A stretch of DNA of 64,000 bases, from contig NZ_JAGKSP010000016.1 in NCBI RefSeq assembly GCF_017942085.1, forward strand, positions 1 through 64,000, read 5' to 3'. This stretch comes from Paenibacillus lignilyticus. GTDB taxonomy: Bacteria; Bacillota; Bacilli; Paenibacillales; Paenibacillaceae. Both the position numbers and the translations under genes were made by a program. The notes under the pieces are model-generated. The model saw nothing but the letters and a program-made list of their open reading frames with translations. It did not search any database and was not told the DNA's origin. Positions 62,301 to 64,000 of this stretch are shown here, piece after piece (within the stretch, counting starts at the first letter, position 1; each line of letters starts with the position of its first letter).

Positions 62301-64000
62301 TTACTTACAATCGGACCTTTAAATGCAACTCCGTTGAACTGAACAGATGTGTTGAAACGTTCGTTAACATATGCTGCAGTGTCGCCGACAAATTCCGAAT
62401 TCGAGATCAGCAGACCGAAACCGTTAGCATTGTCAATATAGATGCCCGTTTGACTGTCTTCGATCTTTAAGCCGTAGAACTGCGCGTTCGGAGATTCGTC
62501 GCCGCCAGGTTCTCTTCCGATCCACATCCCCGTCTTATACCCGGCAACATGTAAACCAGACACATATTCCCAGTCGGAACGATGCATCATAAATCCGGTA
62601 GCGTTGGCTCTTGTGTACGCTTTCGCAGCCGAAAGAGTCGGAGCGCCGCTAAGCCCTGATTTCGCCCAATAGCTCGGGTCAATGTTAACGTTCTCGATCC
62701 GTCCGATATCTGTGCAGGTGTGAACCACGATGCCCTTGTAGAGAGCCGTCAACTTGCTGTTCAGAACATAATGCATTTCGCTAGGCAGCGAGATGAATCC
62801 TCCCCAAGCGTTGACAAGAGTAACGTTATCCAGCGTCACGCTGTTACCGGTTTTCTGATAGAACGTCCACGGATACGGAATTCCATGAATGGTCTCGAAT
62901 TCCCCTGTCTTCTGACCGTTTTCGTCCCTCTTCTCAACAACGGTTGCAGCAGTAATATCCTGCTCGGGATACCATACGGAGAGGTTAGTTACACCTGTGC
63001 CTTGTTCCATGTCTATAAATCTATCGGACACATTAGCTACTTTTTTGCCGCCTGTCTGATTCTCCCTCTCGTCAGAGTCAACATACGTGTCATAATTGGC
63101 GGAATTTTTGCCGGCATATACCGCGAGAATGGTTCCGTCGATTTTACCATCGTAATTGTCCTCATCGGGGTTATCCCATTCCCCGCGGAGCTGTACGCCA
63201 GCCCGCAATTTTAAAACCTGTTTATATTCGTATGTTGTATTGCCGGTCGTGCTTTTTACGCTTATGGTGCCGGTAGATTCCGTACGGAACGCATAAGTTC
63301 CAGCCGGTATATAGACTACGCCGCCGCCGTCATTATAAGCCGCGTCAATCGCCGCTTGGAAAGCCTCTCTGTTGTCTGGATTAACGATGCCTTCATTTTG
63401 TGCCATCTCATCGGTTATTGCACCGAAAGCAAGTACGTTGTAGTCAGAGATCGCCCAATCTTTCGCATCGTGTACCTGAGTAATTGCCGTTCTCATGTAT
63501 TTTGCGTAATCATGTCTATTCGGAACTGTCAGTACGAATGCTTTAGTCTTGCTTACAGGATCGGATACCGGACCTCTTGTAACCGTCGCTGTAATCGTTA
63601 CTACACCGCCGTCGTCCGGACGGTTTGTCGGGATCATGCCTGCAGCGGTTATGAGGTTAGCAGCGGATGTCGCCCAGGCAATATCCGTCATATTCTCACC
63701 CATTGACGGAAGAACCAAGTTCGTCGTCACATTAGCCTCAGAAGCATTCACGCCTTTGATTGCATCCCATGTCAGCTTGTTCAACATATGATCTACTGCA
63801 TCCTCGTCGGTTCCTGCACCTGTTCCGCGAACGACGATAGTAAATGTTTTGACAACCACTGCCGCACCTTTGCTTATGGTCGCCGTGAGGGTTACGGCTG
63901 CATTGGCTTCTTGACGAGCTACTGCGCCGGTGTTGCTGTTTATAACCGTGTTATTGGAAGATGTCCACGAAATGTTCGTTCTCGCCGAACCCGTCGTAGT
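59336..64000 (-). CDS. Large secreted beta-helix protein with Ig and CBM9-like domains, 5' end outside window
   Basis: The last 1554 codons of a larger gene; the frame is open through the right edge, so the start is missing. Seen from the left end of the protein: Ig-like repeats of the aBig type (ISWTSSNNTVINSNTGAVARQE, VTLTAT), a pectate-lyase-superfamily beta-helix (about 160-1060; AFQAAIDAAYNDGGGVVYIPAGTYAF, and a second HGGGTVYLPGGRY segment), and a CBM9-like carbohydrate-binding domain (about 1170-1400; SHFAWDDSNLYAYIVVTDDVHFN, WREDNLQLGIDLRN). The doubled helix entry suggests two beta-helix modules. It probably binds and cuts plant or cell-wall polysaccharide. No SLH repeat was seen in the part present. 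Confidence 0.8.
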   Translation of the reverse strand, partial: TTTGSARTNISWTSSNNTVINSNTGAVARQEANAAVTLTATISKGAAVVVKTFTIVVRGTGAGTDEDAVDHMLNKLTWDAIKGVNASEANVTTNLVLPSMGENMTDIAWATSAANLITAAGMIPTNRPDDGGVVTITATVTRGPVSDPVSKTKAFVLTVPNRHDYAKYMRTAITQVHDAKDWAISDYNVLAFGAITDEMAQNEGIVNPDNREAFQAAIDAAYNDGGGVVYIPAGTYAFRTESTGTISVKSTTGNTTYEYKQVLKLRAGVQLRGEWDNPDEDNYDGKIDGTILAVYAGKNSANYDTYVDSDERENQTGGKKVANVSDRFIDMEQGTGVTNLSVWYPEQDITAATVVEKRDENGQKTGEFETIHGIPYPWTFYQKTGNSVTLDNVTLVNAWGGFISLPSEMHYVLNSKLTALYKGIVVHTCTDIGRIENVNIDPSYWAKSGLSGAPTLSAAKAYTRANATGFMMHRSDWEYVSGLHVAGYKTGMWIGREPGGDESPNAQFYGLKIEDSQTGIYIDNANGFGLLISNSEFVGDTAAYVNERFNTSVQFNGVAFKGPIVSNARGGVISFEDCTFDEYDNFALNFLNRGNALVSQSNFKQADKHANLGTNFGTFKSVNSGYNLNIESANLAAHIDNLKLDVSGGGNDTTVQIVNDIDYLFEPIPKDVKTDIDVHPRPTSSAVLRLDLPRSLTSNVPTVDIAAELQDALTYIKANHGGGTVYLPGGRYRLDNPVIIPEGVELRGTWDVQHHTQGGGTAIFTTYTGGAQGENGSSLIQLQANAGIRGLNLTQANLTSVNLDDPNQTLKTPFLVQGQGAGVYAINLTIPIGDKGIDLASYKTDGHYVDYLGGTLLRAGIWVGGGGEGGFIRNMQLNPHYALRLPGGQGYTAPSGDVYGFVQRYLSALKFSDVEDETIFNNFVYGSVYGVHFLKRDLGNGQFAYPGKLTMIGHGSDGCAYSLYVEDADEHTQIIAINSELVNTNIATEPNRAYIRMGDVPNTAKIHPDAELVLYNSAFWGSPSVAGAVVNNGIVRIQQGNFTQLPANNPGIDVYGGQANVYSSYFQPSKNGQNNNVYAMLRTGGTSIELSNNYYASGLRNSTPVDNPYGIYGSDLLAEPFVFSLTSNGAEQQFTFKYNVGGKISAPGTLTIGSPAAYAEEFTPIPFNALAAGESVTVDLPYYVAGLITFELQLEDGKTYKYTAKLDAAYAEKVSSAGAENPARSAATPAYVMNTKDYVTAGTWDGPQDLGVESHFAWDDSNLYAYIVVTDDVHFNSQSGGNIWREDNLQLGIDLRNPATNSTTRNELGFTLTNDNEVIKWAWTRPAGANAPTAPITDIAAEITRDEATKQTIYSLKIPFNTVHNNPASLLANGRIGVAVMLNESDGPNESDSTRGTFEVESGQLKSSDLFTALYLLSAGGYNEMLETSAEAAVSKALESGSAADIALALNFVTILADGQVKAELMALLSPPATVIEATPTAYVEKLNGNRNNLTIMVREKYSDGSFIDIKKTFSIQNNAKGTYEVGQYKVYVDTKGNTQIREIYIVSPKPNQI

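Noticed and set aside
1-64000. Insertion sequences or prophage
   Set aside because: No transposase, integrase or phage structural gene was seen on either strand.

Overview
The window looks like chromosomal DNA of a moderately GC-rich, low-copy-repeat Firmicute, most likely Paenibacillaceae (Paenibacillus/Cohnella type). The signs are strong AGGAGG-type ribosome binding sites with frequent TTG/GTG starts, several SLH-anchored surface proteins with tandem Ig repeats, a GlpP antiterminator, a TelA operon and a typical tandem rRNA promoter region. No insertion sequence, prophage or CRISPR array was seen.

Layout. 1-350: tandem promoters and leader of an rRNA operon that runs leftward out of the window. 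355-4200: leftward NAD salvage genes (nudix-type NrtR regulator, nicotinamidase, nicotinate phosphoribosyltransferase, NAD synthetase) with two matching operators. 4300-5680: uracil permease. 5710-11060: leftward acyl-CoA catabolic operon (AtuA-type pair, acyl-CoA dehydrogenase, carboxyltransferase, enoyl-CoA hydratase) without a biotin carboxylase. 11200-20230: SLH/lamin-tail surface protein, LysM L,D-transpeptidase, SRPBCC protein, esterase and MFS transporter. 20400-20690: a symmetric array of ~50-bp repeats. 20750-23740: globin-coupled sensor divergent from a PAS kinase/NarL-type regulator pair.

23800-29400 is the most interesting part. A leftward RNA-repair operon encodes a tRNA-Gln(UUG), a tRNA-Glu(UUC)-like gene interrupted by a 48-nt hairpin insert in the anticodon stem, the polymerase-beta-type nucleotidyltransferase RlaP and the RNA ligase RtcB. 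A rightward pair of overlapping WYL-domain regulators faces it. If the 48 nt are removed, a perfect tRNA-Glu anticodon arm forms. A tRNA needing splicing or serving as a bait beside an RNA ligase would be an unusual bacterial arrangement.

29400-31600: LigB-type dioxygenase and esterase divergent from an XRE-cupin regulator, with a perfect 15-bp operator pair. 31600-35250: leftward three-gene TelA/VWA/membrane operon. 35600-39200: heterodimeric ABC exporter. 39380-47760: two SLH proteins, one of 2511 residues with eleven 96-residue Ig repeats. 48046-57300: GPH sugar symporter, then a glycerol-3-phosphate/glycerophosphodiester uptake operon (Ugp-like ABC transporter, GDPD, HAD phosphatase, metallophosphoesterase, GlpP) with a probable antitermination leader. 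57430-64000: GH172-type protein, GNAT acetyltransferase and a giant beta-helix protein cut by the right edge.
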